A stretch of DNA of 64,000 nucleotides from Nesterenkonia alba DSM 19423 (GCF_000421745.1 NZ_ATXP01000006.1:85256-149255); one strand, 5' to 3'; positions 29,079 to 38,932 are shown, numbered from the stretch's first letter. Notes: generated from the sequence alone by a model not told the origin. A program made the numbers and translations.

Positions 29079-30803
29079 ATGATCTTGCAGAGCACTGAGG
29101 CTCTCCGCCCGGCCCTTGCGGGCACCGCTGCTGCCGCACTGGTGCTCACTGGCTGCGGCCTGACCGACCAAGAGCCTCCCCCGGCGGAGGAGGCCGAGGA
29201 GACTCAGCCCGGAGAGCACCTGGATCCAGAGGATGTGCCCGAGGCGGACCCGGACGAGGAGGACACCGACGCCGGAGAGCCCTATCTCAGCCAGCAGGCG
29301 GTCAGTGCCGGACACCCAGAGGCCGTCGCCGCCGCGGAGGAGATCCTCGCCCAGGGCGGAAACGCCGTTGATGCTGCCGTGGCGGCCTCCTTCGCAGTGG
29401 CGGTGATCGAACCGGTTGCCTCTGGTATCGGTGGGGGCGGCTCCGCGATCCTCGCCGGACCGGAGGGCGAACCGGTCTTCTACGATTACCGCGAAGTGGT
29501 CAACAACGACGGTGATATCCCCGACACCGGAACTGGCATCCCAGGGTTCGTCGCGGGAATGGGACAACTGCACGAGGAGTACGGCCAGCTCAGCTGGGAG
29601 GAAGTCCTCGAACCCTCCCGGGTCTTGGCTGACGAAGGATTCGAAGTCTCCGATTACCTCGCTGAGCGCATCACCACCGGGCAGGGGCCCGAGTATCTCG
29701 CCGAGTTGGAGGCATTCACTCCCGATGGCGCGAGTTTGCAGGCCGGTGACGACCTGGTCCAACCCGAGTTGGCCGAGACCATGGAACGCCTCATCGACGC
29801 CGGCTGGGAGGACTACTACACCGGTGAACTCGCCGCCTCCCTGGTGGAGCAGGCTGAGGGGATCGACGCCGAAAGTTTGGAATCCTATGAGGTCATTACC
29901 TCGGAGCCGGTGACCGGAGAAGTGGGCGATTACGACGTCGTCTCCGCCTCTCCCTCGCTTCCCGGGCCGGCGCTGATTCAGATGCTGCAGATCGCCGAGG
30001 CCGAGGGGATCGCGGAGATGGAACCGGGGTCAGCTGAGTACATCGATACGCTCTCCCGGGCCTGGGGTGTGGCGGAGGAAACGATCTTCACCGACCTGGG
30101 GGACCCGAACTTCGTGGAAGTCCCCGTCGATGAGATCACCGACCCAGCGGCCAATGCGGAGCTCGAAGTCCCTGGTCCCGCTGCAGCCTCCGCGCCGCTG
30201 AACAGCACAGACCGCGATACTGCGCAGCTGAGCGCTGGGGAGGAGCCCGCGCATGCGAACACGACGCATATCGTCGTCGTCGATGAGGACGGGCTGACGG
30301 TGTCGATGACGAACACGATCACTGACTTCTGGGGCTCCGGGCAGGCCGTGGACGGCTATTTCCTCAACAACGCCCTGGACCGCTTTGAGCACATCGATTC
30401 CCCGGCCAACCAGCCCGAACCGGGGCGCCGGACAGTGACCTGGTCCAACCCGACGATGGTCCTCGACGCTGACGGTCGGCCTGTGCTGGGGGTCGGCACC
30501 CCCGGGGGGCAGCAGATCCTCAACATCATCGCCGACATCATCATCCAGTGGGGGCTGCAGGACATTCCGCTTGAAGAGGCGGTCACCAGCCTGCGTTTCC
30601 GTGGTGAGGGAGAGGCCCTCTACCTGGAGGAAGGCCACCCCGATGAGGTCATCGGCCAGCTGCAGGAAACTGGTTGGGACACCGAGCTATGGCCGTCTTC
30701 GACCTATGGCTCCGCCCAGGTGCTACAGATCGACTACGAGGCCGAGCAGATCACCGGGGCCGACGACCCCCGCCGGGACGGGGCACACGCCATCCTCGAG
30801 TAA
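29079..30803 (+). CDS. ggt: Gamma-glutamyltransferase, lipoprotein
   Basis: N-terminal-nucleophile hydrolase that cleaves gamma-glutamyl bonds of glutathione-like compounds outside the cytoplasm. Residues 1-26 are a lipoprotein signal ending LVLTGC, so the mature protein is probably tethered through Cys26; an acidic Glu/Asp-rich linker of ~40 residues follows. The large subunit includes GHPEAVAAAEEILAQGGNAVDAA (in part) and the small subunit starts at the catalytic Thr (~395) in ANTTHIVVVDEDG, with TVSMTNTITDFWGSG and GTPGGQQILNI downstream. ATG 29079 is chosen because it begins the signal peptide; GTG 29076 is equivalent. 574 residues. Micrococcaceae use mycothiol, so the true substrate may not be glutathione. 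Confidence 0.9.
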   Translation: MILQSTEALRPALAGTAAAALVLTGCGLTDQEPPPAEEAEETQPGEHLDPEDVPEADPDEEDTDAGEPYLSQQAVSAGHPEAVAAAEEILAQGGNAVDAAVAASFAVAVIEPVASGIGGGGSAILAGPEGEPVFYDYREVVNNDGDIPDTGTGIPGFVAGMGQLHEEYGQLSWEEVLEPSRVLADEGFEVSDYLAERITTGQGPEYLAELEAFTPDGASLQAGDDLVQPELAETMERLIDAGWEDYYTGELAASLVEQAEGIDAESLESYEVITSEPVTGEVGDYDVVSASPSLPGPALIQMLQIAEAEGIAEMEPGSAEYIDTLSRAWGVAEETIFTDLGDPNFVEVPVDEITDPAANAELEVPGPAAASAPLNSTDRDTAQLSAGEEPAHANTTHIVVVDEDGLTVSMTNTITDFWGSGQAVDGYFLNNALDRFEHIDSPANQPEPGRRTVTWSNPTMVLDADGRPVLGVGTPGGQQILNIIADIIIQWGLQDIPLEEAVTSLRFRGEGEALYLEEGHPDEVIGQLQETGWDTELWPSSTYGSAQVLQIDYEAEQITGADDPRRDGAHAILE

Positions 30804-30856
30804 GGGGGACACCCGGGGGGCGGTGGTGCTCGCGGAGACTGGTAGCGTATTGCGGC

Positions 30857-30934
30857 AAGCACGGGGTGCCCGCCGCCGATCGGTGGGCTGAGATCACACC
30901 CGCCGAACCTGATCGGGCTAACACCCGCGGAGGA
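30857..30934 (+). promoter_or_regulatory. TPP riboswitch (THI element) before thiD
   Basis: Second THI element of the window: CACGGGGTGCCCG, GGTGGGCTGAGATCACACC, CGAACCTGATCGGGCTAA and CACCCGCGGAGGAA in order. The GGAGGA at 30929-30934 is both its 3' end and the thiD Shine-Dalgarno, so repression by thiamine diphosphate probably acts on translation. 5' end approximate. Confidence 0.93.
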
Positions 30935-30940
30935 ATGCTC

Positions 30941-31819
30941 ATGAGCCAGACCCCCCACATCTCACCGCGCACTGTCCCCAATGTGCTCTCCATCGCCGGG
31001 ACTGACCCCACCGGCGGTGCCGGGATCCAGGCCGACTTGAAGAGTTTCGCGGCCTTCAGTACCTACGGCATGTGCGTTATCACCGCCCTGGTGGCCCAGA
31101 ACACCCAGGGGGTGCGGCAGATCCACATCCCACCACTGGAGTTTCTGCGCGCCCAGCTGGATGCCGTCAGTGATGATGTCGCCGTCGATGCGGTGAAAAC
31201 CGGCATGCTCGGCACCACGGGGATCATCGAGACGGTCGAACAGTGGTGGGACGACACCTACGGTGCTGCCGGTCCTGTGCTGGTCGTGGATCCGGTCATG
31301 GTGGCCACCAGCGGAGACCGGCTGCTGGAAGCCGAGGCCGAAGAGGCGCTCATCAGGTTCTTGGACCGGGCTGACCTCATCACTCCCAACGCCCCGGAGT
31401 TGGCGCTGATCGCCGGTGCCCCCCCGGCTGACTCCGACGCGGAACTGGTCCGCCAGGCCGAGCAGGTGGCCGATACCCACGACGTCGTCGTGCTGGCCAA
31501 AGGCGGGCACCTCACCGATGACGACGTCGTCGACACCCTCGTTTTCCCCGCCTGTGACGGCGCTCGCCCGGCGGCCTATAGTCTGGCCTCCCCGCGGGTG
31601 CAGACCCGCAATACCCACGGCACCGGATGCTCGGTCTCCGCGGCGTTCACCGCGCTGCGGGCCCGCGGGTTCACCTGGAACGCAGCCCTGGATGAGGTCA
31701 AACCGTGGGTCACCGCGGCTCTGGAGCAGTCAGAGCATCTCGAGGTGGGAGAAGGTCACGGACCCATCCACCACTTCGCGGAGTATTCCAAGCACTCATC
31801 ACCCTGTGCGAGCGGGTGA
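30941..31819 (+). CDS. thiD: Hydroxymethylpyrimidine / HMP-phosphate kinase
   Basis: Phosphorylates HMP to HMP-P and then HMP-PP for thiamine synthesis and salvage. Ribokinase-fold landmarks: IAGTDPTGGAGIQADLKSF (residues ~14-32), TGMLGT (~88), VVDPVMVATSGDRL (~110-123), DLITPNAPELALI, and the catalytic anion hole NTHGTGCSVSAAFTAL near 225-240. ATG 30941 has GGAGGA at a six-base spacing; ATG 30935 would abut the Shine-Dalgarno. 292 residues. Together with TenA_E it can feed salvaged pyrimidine into thiamine; both genes answer to TPP riboswitches. Confidence 0.94.
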   Translation: MSQTPHISPRTVPNVLSIAGTDPTGGAGIQADLKSFAAFSTYGMCVITALVAQNTQGVRQIHIPPLEFLRAQLDAVSDDVAVDAVKTGMLGTTGIIETVEQWWDDTYGAAGPVLVVDPVMVATSGDRLLEAEAEEALIRFLDRADLITPNAPELALIAGAPPADSDAELVRQAEQVADTHDVVVLAKGGHLTDDDVVDTLVFPACDGARPAAYSLASPRVQTRNTHGTGCSVSAAFTALRARGFTWNAALDEVKPWVTAALEQSEHLEVGEGHGPIHHFAEYSKHSSPCASG

Positions 31820-31835
31820 GGCGGTGATCCGCAGG

Positions 31836-32822
31836 CTAGTTTTCGGCGTCGCGGACAATGTCATCCCAGTTCCACACTGGGCTGCGGCGCCGAGGACCGT
31901 CAGCACTGGCACGGCCATCTCGGGTGCGGTCTTCTGAGGAGTTGCCTTGCGGATCGGCCTGGGGGGCGTCCGGGTCCCCGGCGGCGTCGCGGGCTGCGAA
32001 CCATTGGGCTGGGTCCGGCTGGTCGGCTGAGGGGGCCTGCTGGCGCAGGGCGGTGACTTTATCCCGGATCTCAGCCATCTGCTGGTCCAGTTCGGCGGCC
32101 TTATCGGCGGCGTCGCGCAACTCGTCGAGAATATCGGAGGGCACTTCGCCGTCGTAGGTGTAGTAGATCTTGTGCTCCAGGGAGGCCCAGAAGTCCATGG
32201 CCACGGTGCGGATCTGTACTTCGACGTAGACGAACTCTGTCCGGTTGGACAGAAACACCGGCACTTGCAGAATCACGTGCAGGCTCTGGTAGCCGTTGAC
32301 TTTCGGGGTACGGATGTAGTCCTTGACCTCCACCACCCGCACATCGGGCTGGGAGCAGAGCATCTCGGCCACCCAGTAGGCATCAGAGACGAAGCTGCAG
32401 GTGATACGGATCCCGGCGATATCCCGGATGGCGTGACGGATGCCCTCCAAAGTGGGCTCGGCACCATAGCGCTGGACTTTATCGAGGATCCGCTCCAAGG
32501 ACTTCAACCGGTAATTGACGTGCTCGATGGGGGAGTAGTCGCGAGTGTGTTCGAACTCCTCACGCAACACGTTGATCTTGGTGAGCACCTCGTCCATGCC
32601 GAATTTGTAGTGCAGCTGGAACTCGGTGAGCTGCCGGCGGATATCGACCATCCGGTTGACGGTGGAGTTGTTCCCATCGGCATTGGAGGTCAGCTGGTCG
32701 AGCAGCTGACGGTAGAGGTCGCTTTCGGCGACGGCGTCCTCAGGGCTGGCGAGCTCCTGTGAGGTACTGTGCGCGGCGTCGTCGGCCGCAGGCAGCTCCT
32801 CGGTCTGCGGGCCTTTCGGCAT
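31836..32822 (-). CDS. Small alarmone synthetase, RelA/SpoT-like (p)ppGpp synthetase domain
   Basis: Single-domain (p)ppGpp synthetase without the HD hydrolase or TGS/ACT regulatory domains of full-length Rel. ATG 32822 follows a GGGAGA Shine-Dalgarno. Order in 328 residues: an Ala/Glu-rich N-terminus (~1-45), a helical lead-in, then the synthetase core with GIRHAIRDIAGIRITCSF (G-loop and ATP site), YIRTPKVNGYQSLHVIL and VEVQIRTVAMDFWASLEHK, and a predicted coiled-coil/disordered tail from ~235 rich in Gln, Asp and Arg. It could also be called RelQ/RelP-like; I cannot choose. The gene is divergent from nrdH. Confidence 0.88.
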   Translation of the reverse strand: MPKGPQTEELPAADDAAHSTSQELASPEDAVAESDLYRQLLDQLTSNADGNNSTVNRMVDIRRQLTEFQLHYKFGMDEVLTKINVLREEFEHTRDYSPIEHVNYRLKSLERILDKVQRYGAEPTLEGIRHAIRDIAGIRITCSFVSDAYWVAEMLCSQPDVRVVEVKDYIRTPKVNGYQSLHVILQVPVFLSNRTEFVYVEVQIRTVAMDFWASLEHKIYYTYDGEVPSDILDELRDAADKAAELDQQMAEIRDKVTALRQQAPSADQPDPAQWFAARDAAGDPDAPQADPQGNSSEDRTRDGRASADGPRRRSPVWNWDDIVRDAEN

Positions 32823-33166
32823 CGGTCTCTCCCTCGAGCAGGTAGTGCAACGACTCGATTCTCGACTGTAGTGGTGTCTTCTGTGAAGTCCCTGAGCGAT
32901 CCGACACGCCACGACACACCGTGGAGACGATGGATTGTTCTGGGGAGTTTTTCCTCCACAGCTGTGGACCGGCGTCGTACTTCGCTGAGTTTCCGGGCAA
33001 CACACCGTCCACATCGTTGTGCACAGGCGGTGGAAAACTACACTGATGTGAGTACAGCATCTAGTGGTTGCTGACTGAGTCGGACCCAAGATGTAGTATT
33101 GGAACACGCCAGCGGTGAGATCGCACCGCTACTGAAGCGAAGCCGAGAAGCCTAAAGGGGATCAGC
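32823..33166. other. Divergent intergenic region between the alarmone synthetase and nrdH
   Basis: 344 bases without a gene. The left part must carry the synthetase promoter on the minus strand; the right part (33054-33102) carries two candidate NrdR boxes and the nrdH promoter. A GAGCAGGTAG/CTACTCGA-type imperfect repeat is not convincing. Nothing else recognised. Confidence 0.5.
33054..33102 (+). promoter_or_regulatory. Pair of candidate NrdR boxes upstream of nrdH
   Basis: Box 1 is ACAGCATCTAGTGGT (33054-33068). Box 2 is CCAAGATGTAGTATTGG (33086-33102), whose reverse strand reads ACTACATCTTGG, close to box 1 and to actinobacterial NrdR sites. Centres are 33 bases apart, about three helical turns, the usual arrangement for cooperative NrdR binding. 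The match is by eye. Confidence 0.55.
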
Positions 33167-33412
33167 ATGAGCGTCACCGTTTACACCAAGCCCGCATGCG
33201 TGCAGTGCAACGCCACCTACCGGGCTCTGGACAAGAACGGCGTCACCTACCAGACCGTCGACATCTCCCAGGATGCTGAGGCCCTCGAGCGGGTGCGCGC
33301 CCTGGGTTACATGCAGGCCCCGGTCGTCATCACCGAAGACGACCACTGGTCCGGTTTCCGTCCGGACAAGATCTCCGCCCTGGCCACTCAGGTCCAGGCC
33401 GCCGCAGCCTAA
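33167..33412 (+). CDS. nrdH: Glutaredoxin-like NrdH
   Basis: Thioredoxin-reductase-dependent electron donor for the class Ib ribonucleotide reductase. 81 residues with the redox motif CVQC at residues 11-14 (TKPACVQCNATYRALD), the cis-Pro region MQAPVVIT and the C-terminal WSGFRPDKI, which marks NrdH as distinct from glutaredoxins. ATG with AAAGGGG about nine bases upstream. First gene of nrdH-nrdI-nrdE-nrdF; control is probably by NrdR through the two boxes upstream. Confidence 0.96.
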   Translation: MSVTVYTKPACVQCNATYRALDKNGVTYQTVDISQDAEALERVRALGYMQAPVVITEDDHWSGFRPDKISALATQVQAAAA

Positions 33413-33442
33413 AGACCGCCGATGCGGTGAAGGGGTGAATGC

Positions 33443-33892
33443 ATGACCACCGCAACGATGACCTCAGCCCAGCTGATCTACTTCTCCTCGGTGTCGAACA
33501 ACACGCACCGGTTTGTGGAGAAGTTGCAGCTGCCGGACGGGGAAACGGCGCGCCTACCCCTGCGCACCGCGGAGGAGACCTTACAGGCCACGGAACCCTA
33601 TGTGTTGGTGGTCCCCAGTTACGGGGCCGACGGCGGATCTGGCTCCGTGCCGAAGCAGGTCATCAAGTTCCTCAATGTCGAGTCCAACCGACGGCTCCTT
33701 CGGGGAGTCATCGGAGCGGGCAACACCAATTTTCAGGAAAGCTACTGCATTGCCGGTGACATTATCGCCGCCAAATGCGGAGTCCCCCATCTGTACAGGT
33801 TCGAACTGATGGGCACCGAGCACGACGTGTCCACCGTCCGTCAGGGATTGGAAGAGTTTTGGAAACAGCAGTCAAGCCTCTCAGCCGTGTAG
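33443..33892 (+). CDS. nrdI: Flavodoxin-like NrdI
   Basis: FMN flavoprotein that supplies the oxidant for assembling the dimanganese-tyrosyl radical cofactor of NrdF. Landmarks in 149 residues: the phosphate loop [34 protein letters not shown] and [18 protein letters not shown] (FMN isoalloxazine loops), and ELMGTEHDV near the C-terminus. ATG 33443 follows AAGGGGTG; ATG 33458 is an alternative. The 3' end overlaps the start of nrdE by about 34 bases. Confidence 0.95.
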   Translation: MTTATMTSAQLIYFSSVSNNTHRFVEKLQLPDGETARLPLRTAEETLQATEPYVLVVPSYGADGGSGSVPKQVIKFLNVESNRRLLRGVIGAGNTNFQESYCIAGDIIAAKCGVPHLYRFELMGTEHDVSTVRQGLEEFWKQQSSLSAV

Positions 33893-36036
33893 AGGACCAG
33901 CCTCTGGCCAAGGACGTCCCGCCGCAGTGGGAGGGACTGAGCTACCACGAGCTCAACGCGATGCTCAACCTCTACGGCCCGAACGGGGAGATCCAGTTCG
34001 AGGCCGACCAGCTCGCGGCGCGGAAATACTTCCTTGACCACGTCAACGTCAACACGGTCTTCTTCCACGACCTCGATGAGAAACTCGGCTACCTCGTGGA
34101 GAACGACTACTACGAGCCCGAGACACTGGAGCAGTACTCCCGGGAGTTCATCCACCGGCTGTGGGATGAGGCCTACGCCCACAAGTTCCGGTTCCCCACC
34201 TTCCTGGGAGCCTTCAAGTTCTACACCTCGTATGCGCTGAAGACTTTTGACGGTAAGCGCTACCTGGAGCGGTTCGAGGACCGGGTCTGCATGGTGGCCC
34301 TGCACCTGGCCCGCGGCGATGAGGATCTCGCCGTGCGGATCATGGAGGAGATCATCTCCGGGCGGTTCCAGCCGGCGACCCCGACCTTCCTGAACTCTGG
34401 GAAGAAACAGCGCGGTGAGCTGGTCTCCTGCTTCCTGTTACGGATCGAAGACAATATGGAGTCCATCGCCCGGGGCATCAACTCCGCACTCCAGCTGTCC
34501 AAACGCGGCGGGGGAGTGGCGCTGTCGTTGACTAACATCCGGGAAAACGGGGCACCGATCAAGCAGATTGAGAACCAGTCTTCCGGTGTCATCCCGGTCA
34601 TGAAGCTGCTGGAGGACTCTTTCAGCTACGCCAACCAGCTCGGGGCCCGTCAGGGCGCTGGTGCGGTCTACCTACACGCTCACCACCCGGATATTCACCG
34701 TTTCTTGGACACTAAACGGGAGAACGCGGATGAGAAGATCCGCATTAAGACACTCTCTCTCGGCGTCGTCATTCCCGACATCACCTTTGAACTGGCCAAG
34801 CGGAATGAAGACATGTACCTCTTCAGCCCCTATGACGTGGAGCGCGTCTACGGCAAGCCGTTCAGCGAGATCTCGGTGACGGAGAAGTACTACGAGATGG
34901 TCGACGACGCCCGGATCCGCAAAGACAAGATCAATGCCCGGGAGTTCTTCCAGACTCTGGCGGAGATCCAGTTCGAATCCGGTTACCCGTACATCATGTT
35001 TGAGGACACGGTGAACCGCGCCAACCCCATTGACGGGCGGATCACCATGTCTAACCTGTGCTCGGAGATCCTTCAGGTCTCTGAACCCAGTGAGTACAAC
35101 GCTGACCTGGGATACGCGCAGGTGGGTAAGGACATTTCCTGCAACCTGGGGTCGCTGAACATCGCGAAGACGATGGACTCCACGGACTTCGGCCAGACCG
35201 TGGAGACCGCCATTCGTTCGCTGACTGCGGTCTCGGATATGTCCTACATCGACTCGGTACCGTCCATAGCGGAAGGGAACAAGCGTTCTCACGCCATTGG
35301 TCTGGGGCAGATGAACCTGCACGGGTACCTGGCCCGGGAGCGGATCCACTACGGTTCCGAAGAAGGCCTGGACTTCACCAACATTTACTTCTACACGGTG
35401 TTGTACCACTGCCTGCGGGCTTCGAACCTGCTGGCGAAGGAGACGGGCCAGACGTTCGATGGCTTCGAACGTTCCACGTACGCCACCGGGGAGTTCTTCG
35501 ATAAGTACACCGACCAGGTGTGGGAGCCGAAGACGGCGAAAGTCCGGCAGCTGTTCTCCCACGTGCGGATCCCCACCCAGGCGGATTGGCGGGAGCTGAA
35601 GGAGCAGGTGCAGAAGTACGGCATCTACAACCAGAACTTGCAGGCGGTGCCGCCGACCGGTTCGATCAGCTACATCAATAACTCGACGAGCTCGATTCAC
35701 CCGGTGGCCTCGAAGATTGAGATCCGCAAGGAGGGCAAGATCGGGCGGGTGTACTACCCGGCCCCGTACCTGACCAACGAGAACCTGGAGTACTACCAGG
35801 ACGCTTATGAGATCGGGTACGAGAAGATCATCGACACCTACGCGGTGGCGACCCAGCATGTGGACCAGGGGCTGAGCCTCACCTTGTTCTTCAAGGACAC
35901 CGCCACCACCAGGGACATCAATAAGGCGCAGATTTACGCGTGGAAGAAGGGCATCAAGACCCTGTACTACATCCGGTTGCGTCAGCTGGCCCTGGAAGGC
36001 ACTGAGGTTGAGGGCTGCGTCTCCTGCATGCTGTGA
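33859..36036 (+). CDS. nrdE: Class Ib ribonucleotide reductase, alpha subunit
   Basis: Reduces ribonucleoside diphosphates to deoxy forms, with catalysis by a thiyl radical. Active-site motifs: [11 protein letters not shown] (Cys of the redox pair), [16 protein letters not shown] (N, radical Cys and Glu) and the C-terminal swinging pair in GCVSCML. The conserved [18 protein letters not shown] loop is near residue 585. The start is uncertain: there is no ATG or GTG before the domain that keeps the full N-terminus; TTG 33859 gives 725 residues, with GGAAGAG just upstream inside nrdI, and the next ATG (33961) would cut conserved sequence. N-terminal ATP-cone is absent, as expected for class Ib. 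Confidence 0.94.
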   Translation: METAVKPLSRVEDQPLAKDVPPQWEGLSYHELNAMLNLYGPNGEIQFEADQLAARKYFLDHVNVNTVFFHDLDEKLGYLVENDYYEPETLEQYSREFIHRLWDEAYAHKFRFPTFLGAFKFYTSYALKTFDGKRYLERFEDRVCMVALHLARGDEDLAVRIMEEIISGRFQPATPTFLNSGKKQRGELVSCFLLRIEDNMESIARGINSALQLSKRGGGVALSLTNIRENGAPIKQIENQSSGVIPVMKLLEDSFSYANQLGARQGAGAVYLHAHHPDIHRFLDTKRENADEKIRIKTLSLGVVIPDITFELAKRNEDMYLFSPYDVERVYGKPFSEISVTEKYYEMVDDARIRKDKINAREFFQTLAEIQFESGYPYIMFEDTVNRANPIDGRITMSNLCSEILQVSEPSEYNADLGYAQVGKDISCNLGSLNIAKTMDSTDFGQTVETAIRSLTAVSDMSYIDSVPSIAEGNKRSHAIGLGQMNLHGYLARERIHYGSEEGLDFTNIYFYTVLYHCLRASNLLAKETGQTFDGFERSTYATGEFFDKYTDQVWEPKTAKVRQLFSHVRIPTQADWRELKEQVQKYGIYNQNLQAVPPTGSISYINNSTSSIHPVASKIEIRKEGKIGRVYYPAPYLTNENLEYYQDAYEIGYEKIIDTYAVATQHVDQGLSLTLFFKDTATTRDINKAQIYAWKKGIKTLYYIRLRQLALEGTEVEGCVSCML

Positions 36037-36052
36037 GGCACCCGGGGGATAG

Positions 36053-37109
<1,057 letters not shown>

Positions 37110-37111
<2 letters not shown>

Positions 37112-37132
37112 AAGTCTAGAACTGGGACTTCT
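37110..37132 (+). terminator. Hairpin after nrdF
   Basis: AGAAGTC (37110-37116) pairs with GACTTCT (37126-37132). A second 6-bp hairpin CCTGAG/CTCAGG follows within about 30 bases. Together they probably end the nrd operon before the convergent arsC. Confidence 0.5.
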
Positions 37133-37195
37133 GAGACCGATGTCCTGAGTTGTCGTTCTCAGGCCGCTAGAGGCTCCGGTGATGGCCCAGTCTCG

Positions 37196-37597
37196 TTACG
37201 TCAGGTGTGTGATGAGGTCGCGGACGCGGTGTTCGATCTCGTCGCGGATGGTGCGCACGGTCTCGAGGGGTTGTCCGGCGGGGTCGTCGAGTTCCCAATC
37301 CTCGTAGCGTTTGCCGGGGAAGACCGGGCAGGTGTCGCCGCAACCCATCGTGATGACCACATCGGCTGCTTTCACAGCGTCGGTGTTCAAGAGCTTGGGC
37401 TGTTCGGCGGTGATGTCGATGCCGACCTCTGCCATCGCCTCAATGACGGTGGGGTTGAGCTGGTCGGCAGGTTCGGACCCTGCAGAGCGGACCTCGACCC
37501 GGCCCGCGGCGAGATAGTCAAGCAGGCCGGCCGCCATCTGTGAGCGTCCGGCGTTGTGGACGCAGACGAACAGCACAGTGGGGGTTTTCTTGGTCAT
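37196..37597 (-). CDS. arsC: Arsenate reductase, low-molecular-weight phosphatase type
   Basis: Reduces As(V) to As(III) with electrons from thioredoxin or mycothiol/mycoredoxin. The P-loop CVHNAGRSQMAAGL (Cys near residue 12) is the LMW-PTPase active site. Redox Cys residues downstream are in MGCGDTCPVFPG (~81-92), matching the thioredoxin-coupled class. 133 residues, ATG start with a GGAGTACC-type Shine-Dalgarno just upstream. It lies 53 bases after arsM in the same direction, so both are expressed from the divergent promoter facing arsR. Confidence 0.93.
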   Translation of the reverse strand: MTKKTPTVLFVCVHNAGRSQMAAGLLDYLAAGRVEVRSAGSEPADQLNPTVIEAMAEVGIDITAEQPKLLNTDAVKAADVVITMGCGDTCPVFPGKRYEDWELDDPAGQPLETVRTIRDEIEHRVRDLITHLT

Positions 37598-37650
37598 GAG
37601 GTACTCCTGGGTCTCGTTGCGCCAGCAATGCTGAATGCGTCCATCGGGGG

Positions 37651-38460
37651 TTAGACCACCGGCTTCGTGGCCCGGACGATGGCGGCATGCATCCCGTTGA
37701 TGACCTCGTGGGTGAACTCCACACTGGGGTCGGTGAACCCGACAGTGACGAGACCCTCGAGATACTCAGATCGCGAAAGGGCGCCAGCGATGCAACCCAC
37801 GTAGGATCCGCGCTCCGCTCGCTCCTCGGCAGTGAGGTGGTCTTCAGCGACCACATCGGAGATGCCGATGCGACCGCCCGGGACCAGGACACGGAACATC
37901 TCTGCGAGTACGGCGGGCTTGTCAGTGGACAGGTTGATAACGCAATTGGAGATCACCACGTCCACAGCGCCATGAGGCAACGGGATGTCCTCGATGGCGC
38001 CCTTGACGAACGCAACATTGGTCACTCCAGCTTTGGTGGCGTTCGCGCGGGCCAGCGACAGCATTTCGTCAGTCATATCGACGCCGTAGGCGAACCCAGT
38101 GGGACCAACTCGCCTCGCCGACAACAGCACGTCGATCCCGCCGCCCGAGCCCAGGTCCAGCACCCGCTCGCCCTCATGTAGCTCGGCAACCGCAGTCGGG
38201 TTGCCGCAACCCAGGCTCGCCTCGACTGCCTCAACGGGGAGGTCCGCGGCGGAGGTCGCGTCGTAGAGACCGGCACCAAAGCTCCGTTTGGTCGAGGCGT
38301 TCGTGCCGTCACACGAGGAAACGGTTGGGCTGCAGCAGGAGTCCTCGATGAGCAAGGTGGTGTTTCGGGTGCCGGCGGTAACCGCGGTCGCGGCCTCTGC
38401 GTAGCGGGCACGGACCTGATCCCGCAGCTTGGCCTCCTGGCCTGTGGGCTCCTCGTTCAC
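37651..38460 (-). CDS. arsM: Arsenite S-adenosylmethyltransferase
   Basis: Methylates As(III) with SAM to mono- and dimethyl arsenicals, some volatile. The SAM motif VLDLGSGGGIDVLLSARRVG lies near residue 95. The three Cys positions needed for arsenite binding in known ArsM proteins are all seen: LGCGNP (~84), SNCVINL (~170) and YVGCIAGAL (~219). An extra N-terminal DSCCSP-SSC cluster is also present (~41-49). 269 residues, ATG start. Upstream is the shared arsM/arsR control region. No arsB, acr3 or arsP gene is in this cluster, so detoxification here depends on methylation plus whatever efflux exists elsewhere. Confidence 0.92.
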   Translation of the reverse strand: MNEEPTGQEAKLRDQVRARYAEAATAVTAGTRNTTLLIEDSCCSPTVSSCDGTNASTKRSFGAGLYDATSAADLPVEAVEASLGCGNPTAVAELHEGERVLDLGSGGGIDVLLSARRVGPTGFAYGVDMTDEMLSLARANATKAGVTNVAFVKGAIEDIPLPHGAVDVVISNCVINLSTDKPAVLAEMFRVLVPGGRIGISDVVAEDHLTAEERAERGSYVGCIAGALSRSEYLEGLVTVGFTDPSVEFTHEVINGMHAAIVRATKPVV

Positions 38461-38506
38461 CGCGTGCTCCGCTCATGGTAGATCCATACACATTGTATTG
38501 ATGATC

Positions 38507-38520
38507 GTCGATACATCGAC
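38507..38520. promoter_or_regulatory. Palindrome in the arsM-arsR divergent control region (candidate ArsR operator)
   Basis: GTCGAT-AC-ATCGAC is a perfect 6-bp-arm palindrome. It sits in an A+T-rich stretch (ATACATTGT, TTGATGAT) unlike its G+C-rich surroundings and 31 bases before arsR, where repressor binding would block both divergent promoters. Confidence 0.6.
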
Positions 38521-38550
38521 ATGTGTCAATGTGTGTCGTAGTGTCGGAGT

Positions 38551-38916
38551 ATGACGACTTCGATGCCGCTGCTGACCACAGACCAGGCCGATTGCTGCGC
38601 GCCGGTGACTGCGGGCGTGATGGAAGCAGAGGATGCGAAGCAATTGGCGCGGATGTTCAAGGCGTTGGGCGACCCCACGCGTGTTCGGCTCTTGTCCATG
38701 ATCGCCGCGCAGTCCGGAGCCGAAGCGTGCGTATGCGATCTCACCGAGCCGGTCGGGCTGTCCCAGCCCACGGTGTCACATCACATGAAGCAGCTCGTTG
38801 ACGCTGGGCTCGTCACCCGCGAACAGCGTGGCAAGTGGTCCTACTACGCCATCGTCCCTGAGACCCTGGCGATGCTCAGTGCCGTCCTCGACCCGCGGTC
38901 CTTGCCTGCGGGATGA
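38551..38916 (+). CDS. arsR: ArsR family arsenite-responsive repressor
   Basis: Winged-helix repressor released from DNA by As(III)/Sb(III). The metal-site motif EACVCDLTEP (a variant of ELCVCDL, residues ~55-64) is followed by the recognition helix LSQPTVSHHMKQLVDAGLV. An extra QADCCAPV Cys pair near residue 12 could add metal ligands. 121 residues; ATG 38551, with ATG 38563 possible. Divergent from arsM-arsC and probably controls both and itself through the palindrome at 38507-38520. Confidence 0.93.
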   Translation: MTTSMPLLTTDQADCCAPVTAGVMEAEDAKQLARMFKALGDPTRVRLLSMIAAQSGAEACVCDLTEPVGLSQPTVSHHMKQLVDAGLVTREQRGKWSYYAIVPETLAMLSAVLDPRSLPAG

Positions 38917-38932
38917 GGGAGAACTACCACCG

